Assembly (NCBI RefSeq): GCF_001639745.1
Contig: NZ_LTAX01000017.1
Coordinates: 1 to 64,000, forward strand
Origin: Marinomonas gallaica
Lineage (GTDB): Bacteria > Pseudomonadota > Gammaproteobacteria > Pseudomonadales > Marinomonadaceae
Direction of reading: 5' to 3'
DNA length: 64,000 nucleotides
The notes beneath the pieces are model-generated. The model made no database searches, had not been told where the DNA came from, and saw only the letters and a list, made by a program, of their open reading frames with translations. This document shows positions 44,545 through 53,409 of this stretch, piece after piece. The position numbers and the translations under genes were made by a program. Position 1 is the stretch's first letter, and the number at the start of each line of letters is the position of its first letter.

Positions 44545-45847
44545 CGAGCTCAATTACGTAGACTGGTTTCGCCACTCTTCACCCTACATCAATGCACACC
44601 GCGGTAAAACGCTGGTGATTTTAATTCCTGGTGAAGCGTTTGAAAGCCCTAACTTCTCCAACATTATCCATGATCTAGCCCTGCTGGATTCTTTGGGCAT
44701 TCGACTGGTGCTCGTGCAGGGTGCACGACCACAAATTGACCGAGCGCTGGGTAACCGACGGTTGTCGTCTCGTATTGAAGACGGCTATCGAGTCACGCCG
44801 CAAGACCAGCTCATCGATGTCATTCAAGCGTCTTCAGCGGTGCGTGTGCAGCTTGAAGCACAGTTGTCGATGGGACTATCGAATACACCGATGGCCAACG
44901 CTGGCTTGCGTGTTTGCAGCGGCAACTACGTTGTGGCACGACCGTTAGGTGTGGTTGATGGTATTGACTACGGCCACTCGGGGGAAGTGCGCCGCATTGA
45001 CCGTGACGCTATCTTCCGACTTCTAGAAGATGACAACATGGTGCTTTTGCCACATTTAGGGTTTTCACCCACAGGCGAAGTATTCAACCTCAAAGCAGAA
45101 GACGTCGCGACCCAAGCAGCGATTCAACTGAAAGCCGACAAACTCATCATCTTTACCGAAGATGAGGGTATTTTTGACCAAAAAGACGAGTTGTTTTCTG
45201 AGTTATTGGCGCATCAAGCGGACACGATTTTGGCGCAAGGTAGTCTTTCGCCAGAAACACGTAATGCTCTAGAAGCCTGCCTGATGGCCGTACGGGCACA
45301 AGTTCCACGCTCGCACATCATCTCATTCAATGAAAACGGTGGCCTACTAAGTGAGCTATTCACACGTGAAGGCTCTGGCACCATGATTGATGAAGACAGC
45401 TATGAACGACTGCGCTTAGCGACCATTGAAGATGTGGGCGGCATGATGCAATTGCTAACACCACTGGAAGACAAAGGCATTTTGGTCCGCCGTTCCCGTG
45501 AGCTACTAGAGAATGAGATCGAGCGCTTTATTGTGATTGAACGCGATGGCGCGATTGTCGCGTGCGCCGCACTCTATCCGTTTGAACAAGAGCGTGCGGG
45601 AGAACTAGCTTGCGTAGCCGTCTCTCCAGAGTACCGAGGCTCCAACCGAGGTGAACGCTTACTTAAAGGCATCGAAGCCGAAGCGAAGAAACAAAACTTG
45701 GACACCATCTTTCTACTGACAACACGGACCGCACATTGGTTTATCGAGCGAGGCTTTAAGGAAACCAGCTTAGAATCTCTGCCTGCGAAAAAACAGGCAC
45801 TGTATAATTATCAGCGTAACTCTAAGATTTTCGCGAAAAAGCTTTAG
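44537..45847 (+). CDS. argA: Amino-acid N-acetyltransferase (N-acetylglutamate synthase)
   Basis: The protein makes N-acetylglutamate, the first step of arginine synthesis, and is expected to be inhibited by arginine. It has an N-terminal amino-acid-kinase fold (about 20-285; LVLVQGARPQID, MANAGLRVCSGNYV) and a C-terminal GNAT domain (about 290-430; ELACVAVSPEYRGSNRGERLL). The start is either GTG 44537 behind GAGG, giving 436 residues, or ATG 44525. It overlaps argE by 8 bp from the GTG. Confidence 0.93.
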   Translation: MSDELNYVDWFRHSSPYINAHRGKTLVILIPGEAFESPNFSNIIHDLALLDSLGIRLVLVQGARPQIDRALGNRRLSSRIEDGYRVTPQDQLIDVIQASSAVRVQLEAQLSMGLSNTPMANAGLRVCSGNYVVARPLGVVDGIDYGHSGEVRRIDRDAIFRLLEDDNMVLLPHLGFSPTGEVFNLKAEDVATQAAIQLKADKLIIFTEDEGIFDQKDELFSELLAHQADTILAQGSLSPETRNALEACLMAVRAQVPRSHIISFNENGGLLSELFTREGSGTMIDEDSYERLRLATIEDVGGMMQLLTPLEDKGILVRRSRELLENEIERFIVIERDGAIVACAALYPFEQERAGELACVAVSPEYRGSNRGERLLKGIEAEAKKQNLDTIFLLTTRTAHWFIERGFKETSLESLPAKKQALYNYQRNSKIFAKKL

Positions 45848-45859
45848 TTTTAATCACAC

Positions 45860-45887
45860 AGACCAGCGGTATCGATATCGCTGGTCT
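45860..45887. terminator. Palindromic hairpin between argA and cheW-like gene
   Basis: Arms AGACCAGCG and CGCTGGTCT (45860-45868 with 45879-45887) enclose a loop containing ATCGAT. It lies between convergent genes. The downstream T-run is weak (TATTGCT), so termination is likely but not certain. Confidence 0.55.
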
Positions 45888-45897
45888 ATTGCTAACG

Positions 45898-46320
45898 TTA
45901 ATTCAGCGTCGAACAATAATCTGAAAAATCGACCATAATGTACAGCTCGCCTTCTTCCAGCATAGTTCCCTGTATACACTGATGAGAGCGATACACCATA
46001 CTCTCGACTTCTAGCGAGTCAGGGAGATCCATGACTCTTTCAACGCTTTCTACGCGCACGCCGAAGTAACCTGTCGGCAAATCAAGCACAACAATATGAC
46101 CTTCTTGATCGCATTGGTTAGGGTTAATATCTAATAAGTGCGAACCGTATAATACCGTCACCATATTGCCGCGAACCTCGATCATCCCCTCAACGCCTGG
46201 ACTACTGCCTAGTGCAGGTGCTGGAGATTGGTAGCTAAGAACTTCTTTTATACAATGAAGCGGATGAATATAACGCTCTTCTCCCAAGCGAAAGCAGATC
46301 CCCTTTTCAACAGTCTCCAC
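45898..46320 (-). CDS. Solitary CheW-domain protein
   Basis: The chemotaxis-adaptor-like protein has 140 residues from the GTG at 46320, which sits behind GGAGG. The CheW fold is seen in CFRLGEERYIHPLHCIKEVL, the GVEGMIEVRGNMVTVLYG strand pair and the LPTGYFGVRVESVERVMDLPD segment. A TTG at 46359 would add 13 residues but has no ribosome site. No CheA, CheY or receptor gene is adjacent, so its partner is unknown. It may couple a receptor to a kinase or act in a pilus or c-di-GMP pathway. Confidence 0.82.
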   Translation of the reverse strand: METVEKGICFRLGEERYIHPLHCIKEVLSYQSPAPALGSSPGVEGMIEVRGNMVTVLYGSHLLDINPNQCDQEGHIVVLDLPTGYFGVRVESVERVMDLPDSLEVESMVYRSHQCIQGTMLEEGELYIMVDFSDYCSTLN

Positions 46321-46421
46321 GACCCCTCCAGATGTAATGTGAACATGAGACAGACTCAATTAAACGCAAAACAATGCGTAAAAATACTTACACGACTAAC
46401 CTTTACATTCAAGTTTTATGC

Positions 46422-46458
46422 AAAAAAAAGCCCGCTATTGTTACCAATAGCGGGCTTT
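46422..46458 (-). terminator. Terminator of the rpoE-mucD cluster
   Basis: A perfect 14-bp stem AAAGCCCGCTATTG (46427-46440 with 46445-46458) and a 4-nt loop are followed by eight T on the minus strand. It is 18 bp after mucD. Confidence 0.9.
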
Positions 46459-46476
46459 TAGGTTCTGAATAATTCG

Positions 46477-47871
46477 TTATTCCACTATTTTAAACGGAAT
46501 AAACATTGGGTAACCATCACGGATAACACGCATCGGTACGGAACGGTTCGCCGGAATAGTCTGGGCAATACGATTAAACTCGGCCACACCTTCGATGGTC
46601 TCGCCATTAAGCATTGTAATCACATCACCTTGCTGGAGGCCATTACGTGCTGCAGCGCCACCTAGGACTTGCTGAACCATAACACCGGCATCGACATCCA
46701 TGTTTTCAGGCACTTCAGTGACGGTCATGCCCAAGCGATTCTCATCGGCTTTCTGTTGTGCAATTTGAGCGTTATCAGGGCGTTTAGCCAGACCTATCGT
46801 AATCGTTTGCTCTTTACCATCACGGAATACTTGCGCTTTGGCATCGGTTCCAACTTTCAGCTCGCCAACCAAATAAGGTAATTCAGAAGAGTGTTCAATG
46901 GTCTTACCATTGAATGCCATAATGATATCGCCTGCTTTCAAGCCTGCTTCTTCCGCTGGCGAATCCGGCATTACACGACTGACTAACGCACCATGTGGTC
47001 GATCTAGATTAAACGATTCAGCAAGATCACGGTTCACATCTTGTATCAACACGCCTAGCCAAGCTCGTGAAACTTTACCGTCCGACTTAAGCTGTTCAAC
47101 TACAGACATGGCAACATTTGATGGAATCGCAAACGACACCCCCATAAAGCCACCGGAGCGCGTGTAAATTTGTGAGTTAATACCCACTACTTCGCCATCC
47201 AAGTTAAAGAGTGGACCACCTGAGTTACCTGGGTTAATCGCAACGTCTGTTTGAATGAAAGGCACGTAGTTATCACTAGGTAAATTACGCCCAATGGCAC
47301 TCACAATCCCTGCCGTGACGGTGTAATCAAAGCCAAAAGGAGAGCCGATGGCTAACACCCATTGCCCTGCTTTCAGGTCATCTGAATCACCCATATCTAC
47401 AATCGGCAAGTCATCGTCCGCTTCAATCTTAAGCAACGCTAAATCAGTACGGACATCGGTACCCACTAATGTCGCTTCGTATTCGCGACGGTCATTTAAC
47501 CGTACATGAATCACATCCGCGCCATCAATGACGTGATTATTGGTCAATACATAACCGTCATGGGAGATGATAAAACCTGAACCAAGTGAGCTACGTTGTT
47601 GCTGACGCGGCTGTTGCGGTTGTTGCTGCTGTTGACCAAAGGGTTGTTGGCCAAAGAAGTGACGGAAAAACTCGTTCAGCTCACGCGCATCAGGGCTTAA
47701 CTGACGCTTGTCAGAAGAAGGCGCTTGCTCGGTACTGATGTTCACCACTGCTGGAGAAGCATCTTCTACCAGCTCTGTAAAATCAGGAAGGTTCGCTGCA
47801 TTTGCCAGTGAAGAGAGCAGCATCAATAAGCTGATGCTGACCCAGCTCACACGTTTTAGCAATCTGTTCAT
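46477..47871 (-). CDS. mucD: Periplasmic serine protease MucD (DegP/HtrA family)
   Basis: The 464-residue envelope protease/chaperone has a signal peptide ending ANAAN (about residue 26), a trypsin-like domain with His113 (NNHV), Asp143 (RTDLALL) and Ser217 (GNSGG), and two PDZ domains (about 260-350 and 370-455). Residues 75-92 are a glutamine-rich stretch, 12 of 18 Gln, in the LA-loop position. It is the last gene of the sigmaE locus and degrades or refolds misfolded envelope proteins, which dampens the sigmaE response. Confidence 0.94.
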   Translation of the reverse strand: MNRLLKRVSWVSISLLMLLSSLANAANLPDFTELVEDASPAVVNISTEQAPSSDKRQLSPDARELNEFFRHFFGQQPFGQQQQQPQQPRQQQRSSLGSGFIISHDGYVLTNNHVIDGADVIHVRLNDRREYEATLVGTDVRTDLALLKIEADDDLPIVDMGDSDDLKAGQWVLAIGSPFGFDYTVTAGIVSAIGRNLPSDNYVPFIQTDVAINPGNSGGPLFNLDGEVVGINSQIYTRSGGFMGVSFAIPSNVAMSVVEQLKSDGKVSRAWLGVLIQDVNRDLAESFNLDRPHGALVSRVMPDSPAEEAGLKAGDIIMAFNGKTIEHSSELPYLVGELKVGTDAKAQVFRDGKEQTITIGLAKRPDNAQIAQQKADENRLGMTVTEVPENMDVDAGVMVQQVLGGAAARNGLQQGDVITMLNGETIEGVAEFNRIAQTIPANRSVPMRVIRDGYPMFIPFKIVE

Positions 47872-47936
47872 GTATTGGTCTCCTCAGACGTACCAAAGTT
47901 AGTATGTTGCTATAGTGTCAGGTGAAGAGGGATTTT

Positions 47937-48404
47937 TCAGGCTTTTTGAACCACCGGAATGATCTGGGCCTGATTTGTATTGATTCTCAGAACTCGCGGA
48001 TAGTAATCTGGATTCTTAGTTTCTTGAGACGACTTCCATTTCGCCGCCAACAAACCACCAGCAAATCCACTTATCGCTCCGACAACCGAAACAAGCGTTT
48101 GTTCCGTAACCAGTGAAGGTAATGATGCGCCAAGCACTAATCCAAGTAGAGGTACGGCATACATCCACAAAGAGGCCTGCAACAATGTATCTTCTGGGAT
48201 ACCAACCACCACGCTTTGCCCGGTTTTTAGATCATCCGTAGCAATAGCTTTCATCAACATACGGTTGCTGTTAGAGACTTTTGCAATCGTATGATGACCA
48301 CACCCATGACGCGCACGACAACTGGTACAACTACTGGTGCGAATGGTTTCCACTTCTGCAATGCCATCTTCAATAGACAACACCGTACCATTTTCTTCAA
48401 TCAT
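47937..48404 (-). CDS. rseC: RseC/MucC family regulator
   Basis: The 155-residue inner-membrane protein has an N-terminal Cys cluster CTSCRARHGCG (about residues 26-36, potential iron-sulfur or redox site) and two hydrophobic segments (about 85-105 and 110-128). It belongs to the SoxR-reducing/RseC family, which acts as a positive modulator of sigmaE or reducer of SoxR. The start overlaps the rseB stop by 8 bp, so it belongs to the operon. Confidence 0.9.
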   Translation of the reverse strand: MIEENGTVLSIEDGIAEVETIRTSSCTSCRARHGCGHHTIAKVSNSNRMLMKAIATDDLKTGQSVVVGIPEDTLLQASLWMYAVPLLGLVLGASLPSLVTEQTLVSVVGAISGFAGGLLAAKWKSSQETKNPDYYPRVLRINTNQAQIIPVVQKA

Positions 48405-49344
48405 TATTTGAACCCGGCATCATTACTGTCATAAGACGTTGGATAGTCTGCGCAGGCACTTCACCAACAAGGGTTAAAAGAAACATTTGATCACCCACTT
48501 TAATACTTTTTTCGCCCGCAATGGTCGCACCTAGATTCATTAGGGTCTGCGGACGCTTTTTATCGGTGCGTTCGACAAAGACTGACACCGTACTCATACC
48601 ATCGGACAGCAACAACATGTTGGTGGTGTCATTCATACGACGTGCATCCTTCCAGACAAGATCAAACCCATCGGGCAACCAGTCAAAGTGCCAATGGCGG
48701 GGCACAACCTCAGGCTCAATTTCTACAAATTTTTGGGTGTAGGAGTCATCACTGGGGGTGAAGTCTTTTTCTTTCAAGTCAGGCGAGAACTCAACTGAAG
48801 TAAACTGAATTCGCTCGAGCAGTTTGTTATCTGAACTTAAGACATCATGCTTCAGTAAAAAGCCATTCTCTTTATCTACCCAAAACTCATGCCCGTAGCG
48901 AAATTCATCCTTTGGAATCAACGTCAATTTCACCGCATTGCGCGACGCAATACGCTGACTTTTATGCACCACTTCAATATCATAAGCTTGGGTTAAGCGG
49001 TCTTTATCCAGCTTTTGAAAGCGTCGAAACGGCTCGGCTGGTAAAAATCCAGCGACGTAATCTTCTTTATCAGGAAAAACACAAATAACACTGTCATCGA
49101 CTCGAATGACCGTAATACGCTGACCGTCTAAATCCTCTAAACTTTCGTACTCTACGCCTCCAATTAAGCCCCGGCGAATACGCATAGAGTTCATCATGCC
49201 AGCTTCTTGATGGACAAACACACCATCGTAGGCAACAGAATCAAACGACTCCGTCATGCGGGCCAGCCAATCCACACCGGACTGGGCAGCCCAAAGAGTG
49301 CTGCTTGTCAGCACCAAAAGTGAAAGGACTAACCCACGAATCAT
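48397..49344 (-). CDS. rseB: Periplasmic regulator RseB/MucB
   Basis: The 315-residue protein has a signal peptide (MIRGLVLSLLVLTSSTLWA), then the RseB fold: a lipoprotein-binding-like first domain (YDGVFVHQEAGMMNSMRIRRG) and a second smaller domain (about 210-310). It protects RseA from cleavage until bound by off-pathway lipopolysaccharide or lipoproteins. Starts 4 bp inside the rseA stop region. Confidence 0.93.
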   Translation of the reverse strand: MIRGLVLSLLVLTSSTLWAAQSGVDWLARMTESFDSVAYDGVFVHQEAGMMNSMRIRRGLIGGVEYESLEDLDGQRITVIRVDDSVICVFPDKEDYVAGFLPAEPFRRFQKLDKDRLTQAYDIEVVHKSQRIASRNAVKLTLIPKDEFRYGHEFWVDKENGFLLKHDVLSSDNKLLERIQFTSVEFSPDLKEKDFTPSDDSYTQKFVEIEPEVVPRHWHFDWLPDGFDLVWKDARRMNDTTNMLLLSDGMSTVSVFVERTDKKRPQTLMNLGATIAGEKSIKVGDQMFLLTLVGEVPAQTIQRLMTVMMPGSNND

Positions 49345-49991
49345 TGCGTGTTGCCTTGCGGATAACCCACGACTCTCGCCATCGGTATCATGCCTTGACC
49401 TACTGTCATCGAGGCTTGCTGAGCATGTTGACGTAAGTAGTTCTGCAGGCGCTCATTGTTTTGCAGCGCCTCTTCAGCGCTGAGCGCATTAAACGATTCA
49501 GTAGGCATTTGCTGCACAGAGGGTGCCGCAGCAAACACTGGTGTTTGAGCCGTATTGTCACCTTGCAATAAAATATTACCACCTAGGACAACAGCAAACG
49601 CTACGCTTGCGGCGACCGCCAGCCCCGAAAATACCGAACGTTTCGACAGGCTTGATCCTGACGTCATGTTGGGCAATGTTACTTGTTCAAGTTTTTCAGG
49701 CTTTGATAAAGCTTGGCCTTGCGTTGGAAATGCCACTACATTTGTGTCTTGCTTCCCTTCGTCTAATTTACGATGCATTTGATCTAAGAAGGATCCCCCA
49801 TCGTCAATCAATAACGCTTGCTCAGGCTGCATCGCTTGATGAATTCGGTGATAACGATCCACTTGGCTTGCTAGCTCTTGCCTATCTTTCGCTAACAAGA
49901 CATCAATATCAGCATGTGTGGCTTCACCATCTAAAAATGCCGATAAACTATCATCATTGCCCGAGCCGTGTTTGTCATAGAATTTTGACAT
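49341..49991 (-). CDS. rseA: Anti-sigmaE factor RseA/MucA
   Basis: The 216-residue inner-membrane protein has an N-terminal anti-sigma domain (about 1-80; DDSLSAFLDGEATHADIDVLL) which binds RpoE in the cytoplasm, one transmembrane helix (about 125-142, VFSGLAVAASVAFAVVLGG), and a periplasmic C-terminus bound by RseB. Regulated proteolysis releases sigmaE. It lies 2 bp after rpoE. GGAG-rich ribosome site overlaps the rpoE end. Confidence 0.92.
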   Translation of the reverse strand: MSKFYDKHGSGNDDSLSAFLDGEATHADIDVLLAKDRQELASQVDRYHRIHQAMQPEQALLIDDGGSFLDQMHRKLDEGKQDTNVVAFPTQGQALSKPEKLEQVTLPNMTSGSSLSKRSVFSGLAVAASVAFAVVLGGNILLQGDNTAQTPVFAAAPSVQQMPTESFNALSAEEALQNNERLQNYLRQHAQQASMTVGQGMIPMARVVGYPQGNTQ

Positions 49992-49993
49992 AA

Positions 49994-50581
49994 CTACTCT
50001 CCTCCCCCAAAAATGGGACGAATACGTTTTTCCACAGCTTCACGGGCGCGAAAAATACGCGATCTAACAGTACCTACAGGACAATCCATGACCTGAGCAA
50101 TATCTTCGTAACTCAAACCATCAAACTCACGTAAGGTTAATGCCCCTCGTAACTCCTCCGGTAGATCTTTGATCGCACTTTGAATCTCTGATTCTAAACG
50201 GTCACGGTTCAAGTTTGCATCTGGCGTACCACCGTCGGAAAGCTCCCTATAGTTTGCATGGACGTCTTCGTTATCCAATTCGACATCACTAGAAGGGGGC
50301 CGACGAGAGCGGCTAACAAGGTAATTTTTTGCTGTATTCACCGCGATACGATAGAGCCAAGTGTAAAACGCACTTTCCCCTCGGAAGCTATCAATTGCCC
50401 GATACGCTTTGATAAAACTATCTTGAGCCACATCCAGCACTTCATGCTTGTCCTGAATATAACGGGATATCAAAGCGGCCACTTTGTGCTGATATTTCAA
50501 TACCAACAAGTCAAATGCACGCTTATCTCCGTTCTGAACTCGCTTAACTAACGCCTCATCACTGGACGTTTCGTGCTGCAT
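49994..50581 (-). CDS. rpoE: RNA polymerase sigmaE factor
   Basis: The 195-residue ECF sigma factor of envelope stress has Region 2 (RYIQDKHEVLDVAQDSFIKAYRAIDSFRGESAFYTWLYRIAVNTAKNYL, about 55-100) and Region 4 (LTLREFDGLSYEDIAQVMDCPVGTVRSRIFRARE, about 150-185), both near identical in pattern to E. coli RpoE. ATG 50581 gives the length expected for the family and has GAGG 5 nt upstream; frame starts at 50599, 50605 and 50629 also exist. Divergent from nadB, as in E. coli. Confidence 0.95.
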   Translation of the reverse strand: MQHETSSDEALVKRVQNGDKRAFDLLVLKYQHKVAALISRYIQDKHEVLDVAQDSFIKAYRAIDSFRGESAFYTWLYRIAVNTAKNYLVSRSRRPPSSDVELDNEDVHANYRELSDGGTPDANLNRDRLESEIQSAIKDLPEELRGALTLREFDGLSYEDIAQVMDCPVGTVRSRIFRAREAVEKRIRPIFGGGE

Positions 50582-50631
50582 AGGCACCTCATAATTCATT
50601 AACATACTGTGCCCACCAAGTTGTTGCATAT

Positions 50632-50659
50632 ATGGACAACGTGCGGTTTGGAGAGTTCC
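50632..50659 (-). promoter_or_regulatory. Possible sigmaE-type autoregulatory promoter
   Basis: On the minus strand, GGAACT (50654-50659) and TCCAT (50632-50636) lie 17 bp apart, matching the GGAACTT-N16-TCTGA layout with a degenerate -10. The transcript would start near 50625, about 45 nt before the rpoE start at 50581. Confidence 0.5.
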
Positions 50660-50803
50660 ATGAAAAGATATTTTGTACCTTTAAGAAGCATTGTATTCTA
50701 TTTATTTCACCTGATGTACGATTTGAGTGTCGCACTGGGGTATTCATTGGGACCCCAAAGAAGTGTAATATTAGTTTCGTTTAACACTATTTAGAACAAC
50801 AAC

Positions 50804-52438
50804 ATGAGCAAACATCTTCACCACGACATTGTTATCATCGGCGCAGGCGCAGCCGGTCTAACCCTTGCACTTGAGCTTGCTAACGAGCATAAAGTCGCAA
50901 TTTTGACGAAAGGCGACATCTCAGAAGGCTCTACGTTGTACGCTCAAGGTGGTGTTGCGGCGGTCATGTCTGACAAAGATACCGTGGATTCCCATGTTCA
51001 GGATACCATTAATGCTGGGGCGGAATTGGGGAACGAAGACGCTATTCGCTTCACGGTAGAGAACTCCAAACCAAGCATCGACTGGCTAATTGACCAAGGT
51101 GTGCCCTTTACTCGAAATGGCGAAAGTGATGATTATCACTTAACTAAAGAAGGCGGTCACAGTCATAGACGTATTATCCACGCTGCGGATGCAACCGGTT
51201 TAGCGATATCACAAACACTGGTCAAAAATGCATTGGCTCATCCAAACATTCATTTTTATCCAGATCGCGTTGCGATCGACCTGGTTACGACTCAGAAGCT
51301 TGGACTAAGTGAACAAAATCGAGTGATCGGTCTGTATGCGCTGAACCAAAAAACAGACACAGTAGAAGTGTTTCATGCTCACCGTGTTGCCCTCGCGACA
51401 GGTGGCAGCAGTAAAGTATATTTATACACCAGTAACCCGGATACGGCTTCTGGTGACGGGATCGCCATGGCGTGGCGTGCTGGTTGTCGTGTTGGCAATA
51501 TGGAATTCAACCAATTCCACCCGACTTGCCTGTATGACGCCAAGGCAAAAACGTTCTTAATCTCTGAAGCCGTGCGTGGCGAAGGAGGCCGTTTGTTGCT
51601 TCCCGATGGCACTCGCTTCATGTTTAATTTCGATGAGCGCGGTGAACTCGCACCGCGCGACATCGTTGCGCGCGCCATTGACCATGAAATGAAACGCTTA
51701 GGCGTTAAGCACGTATTGCTGGATATCTCCCACAAGGACCCTGAGTTCATTAAGGAACATTTCCCAACCATCTATAAGCGCTGCCTAAACTATGGTCACG
51801 ACATGACCAAAGGCCCCATCCCTGTTGTTCCTGCAGCGCATTACACCTGCGGTGGTGTGGTAGTAGACCAACATGGCACAACAGATGTCACCGATTTATA
51901 CGCGATTGGAGAAGCGTCCTATACTGGCTTGCATGGCGCTAACCGTCTTGCCAGCAATTCGTTACTTGAATGCATTGTTTACGCACGCTCTGCAGCACAA
52001 AAAATGCTGGCGGATAACGAGCCTCGCGCAGATTATCAAATACCTGATTGGGACTCCTCAAAGGTCACCGACTCCGATGAAGACGTCGTGATCACCCATA
52101 ACTGGCATGAGCTGCGTCGTTTCATGTGGGATTACGTCGGAATTGTGCGCACCAATAAACGTTTATTGCGAGCTAAACACCGAGTCGACTTGCTGCTTTC
52201 CGAGATCGAAGAATTCTACTCCAATTACCGCGTTTCGGCCGACTTACTTGAGTTACGAAACCTTGCCGTTGTTGCAGATTTGATTATTCAGTCAGCTATG
52301 GCCCGCAAAGAAAGCCGTGGTCTGCACTTTACCTTGGACTATCCAGACAAGCACGAAAACAGTACCCCGACTATTTTAAAACCGAGGATTCGCTCTTCTG
52401 AGCTGGAAAACCCATCAGCTTGTCCACACATAGCCTAG
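50804..52438 (+). CDS. nadB: L-aspartate oxidase
   Basis: The 544-residue flavoenzyme oxidises L-aspartate to iminoaspartate for NAD synthesis. It shows the FAD dinucleotide motif [16 protein letters not shown] (12-27), [28 protein letters not shown] and the RDIVARAID segment. Length matches E. coli NadB (540). It is divergent from rpoE and converges with ygfX, overlapping its 3' end by 68 bp. The NadA partner is not in this window. Confidence 0.95.
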   Translation: MSKHLHHDIVIIGAGAAGLTLALELANEHKVAILTKGDISEGSTLYAQGGVAAVMSDKDTVDSHVQDTINAGAELGNEDAIRFTVENSKPSIDWLIDQGVPFTRNGESDDYHLTKEGGHSHRRIIHAADATGLAISQTLVKNALAHPNIHFYPDRVAIDLVTTQKLGLSEQNRVIGLYALNQKTDTVEVFHAHRVALATGGSSKVYLYTSNPDTASGDGIAMAWRAGCRVGNMEFNQFHPTCLYDAKAKTFLISEAVRGEGGRLLLPDGTRFMFNFDERGELAPRDIVARAIDHEMKRLGVKHVLLDISHKDPEFIKEHFPTIYKRCLNYGHDMTKGPIPVVPAAHYTCGGVVVDQHGTTDVTDLYAIGEASYTGLHGANRLASNSLLECIVYARSAAQKMLADNEPRADYQIPDWDSSKVTDSDEDVVITHNWHELRRFMWDYVGIVRTNKRLLRAKHRVDLLLSEIEEFYSNYRVSADLLELRNLAVVADLIIQSAMARKESRGLHFTLDYPDKHENSTPTILKPRIRSSELENPSACPHIA

Positions 52439-52829
52439 AACGTAAATAACGGTAATCCGCTGTCGTCATTTGGTCTTTATAAACCAAACGATAGCGGTTA
52501 ATCATAGTGATGAGCTTTTCAGAAAAAGTGTTTTTCTGCGCCATCGGAATTTTAACAACCATCCAATGTTGCGTCAGATAGTGTAACTGACAGTATTCAG
52601 AAACCTGCTTTTGAGTCCACTCCACTCGGTCTTCATAACATTCGACGATGACCTCAGGTTGACGCATTTGTCGTACAAATATAGCCGCTAAGACTAACCA
52701 GCAGAGGCATTGAGCCGCTGCTGACCATTGCAACAAAATTACTAAAGCAGTCACAGCTATAAACCATAGCAATGAGATTACTTTAGCAAGCCTAGAAGGC
52801 TTAAGCGCGATAGTTTTCTGGCTGTACAC
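52371..52829 (-). CDS. ygfX: YgfX-family membrane protein
   Basis: The 152-residue protein has two N-terminal hydrophobic segments (about residues 14-34 and 38-52) and a cytoplasmic C-terminus. Size, topology and location just after sdhE match the YgfX (CptA) family, described in E. coli as an inhibitor or toxin-like regulator, although sequence is poorly conserved. It overlaps sdhE by 29 bp and the convergent nadB by 68 bp. Confidence 0.75.
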   Translation of the reverse strand: MYSQKTIALKPSRLAKVISLLWFIAVTALVILLQWSAAAQCLCWLVLAAIFVRQMRQPEVIVECYEDRVEWTQKQVSEYCQLHYLTQHWMVVKIPMAQKNTFSEKLITMINRYRLVYKDQMTTADYRYLRSRLCVDKLMGFPAQKSESSVLK

Positions 52830-53085
52830 GAGTCACAATCACATGGACTATACGAGCTAAGTCTGGATCTTCAGGTACTTCCTTCTGCATGAACCAAGGA
52901 AAAATTTCTTGATCTTCACATTCGATAAGCTTGTAAAAACGCTGCTTATCCTCTTCTTCTAGTGATAAAAACACATCCTCTAAGAAAGGCTCAAATAATA
53001 CATCTAGCTCCAACATTCCACGGCGGCATTGCCATTTTAAACGCTTAAAGCCTGGTGAATCCTTCGATTCAATTTGATCAGTCAT
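52801..53085 (-). CDS. sdhE: FAD assembly factor SdhE
   Basis: The 94-residue chaperone helps attach FAD covalently to succinate dehydrogenase. The RGMLELD motif (about residues 24-30), the key FAD-transfer signature (RGxxE), and a helical bundle ending in EDQEIFPWF are present. ATG 53085 has GGAGA 7 nt upstream; the frame extends to 53100 without a site. It is upstream of ygfX in one operon. In E. coli its neighbour on the other side is ygfZ; here the mannitol genes lie in between. Confidence 0.93.
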   Translation of the reverse strand: MTDQIESKDSPGFKRLKWQCRRGMLELDVLFEPFLEDVFLSLEEEDKQRFYKLIECEDQEIFPWFMQKEVPEDPDLARIVHVIVTRVQPENYRA

Positions 53086-53112
53086 GAAAGGTCTCCCCAA
53101 TATAGAGGCGCC

Positions 53113-53140
53113 ATTATAGCCCCTCCCTTAGTCTGGGCAA
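53113..53140 (-). promoter_or_regulatory. Sigma70 promoter of sdhE-ygfX
   Basis: On the minus strand, TTGCCC (53135-53140) and TATAAT (53113-53118) are 16 bp apart, with the sdhE start 28 nt downstream of the -10. Confidence 0.6.
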
Positions 53141-53184
53141 ACCAGCCGACATAGCAAAGTAATGCATTCTTGATATGAATCTTT

Positions 53185-53213
53185 AGATTTTGCTTATTTA
53201 GACGGCAAAATCT
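53185..53213. promoter_or_regulatory. Inverted repeat, candidate MtlR operator
   Basis: Perfect 9-bp arms AGATTTTGC and GCAAAATCT (53185-53193 and 53205-53213) with an 11-bp spacer lie about 200 bp upstream of mtlE. A dimeric AraC-type activator could bind such a site. Confidence 0.5.
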
Positions 53214-53409
53214 GCACAGTCAAAAGAGTATTATTTTGACTACATTTTTATACATATAGCCACTAAAGAAACAAAAAAGTACCACTATCCATTATTAATG
53301 TACTAGTGAGTCAATTAAGACTTGTCCTATTCTTACCTTACTTGATCAACAATCGATCAAGCCTTTTAGGTGCGACAATAAAAAGAAACTTACCCAAATG
53401 GGAGAACCT

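Larger units (their letters stand above)
53086..53409. other. Divergent region between sdhE and the mtl operon
   Basis: The stretch holds a sigma70 promoter for sdhE and an inverted repeat that may be the MtlR operator. The remaining AT-rich part (about 53230-53400) has no clear feature beyond the start-site GGGAGA of mtlE. Confidence 0.6.

Noticed and set aside
46398-46405. Sigma28-like -35 (TAAAGGTT) upstream of the CheW gene
   Set aside because: At the required 11-bp spacing the -10 region reads TATTTTTA, which matches GCCGATAA at only two positions.
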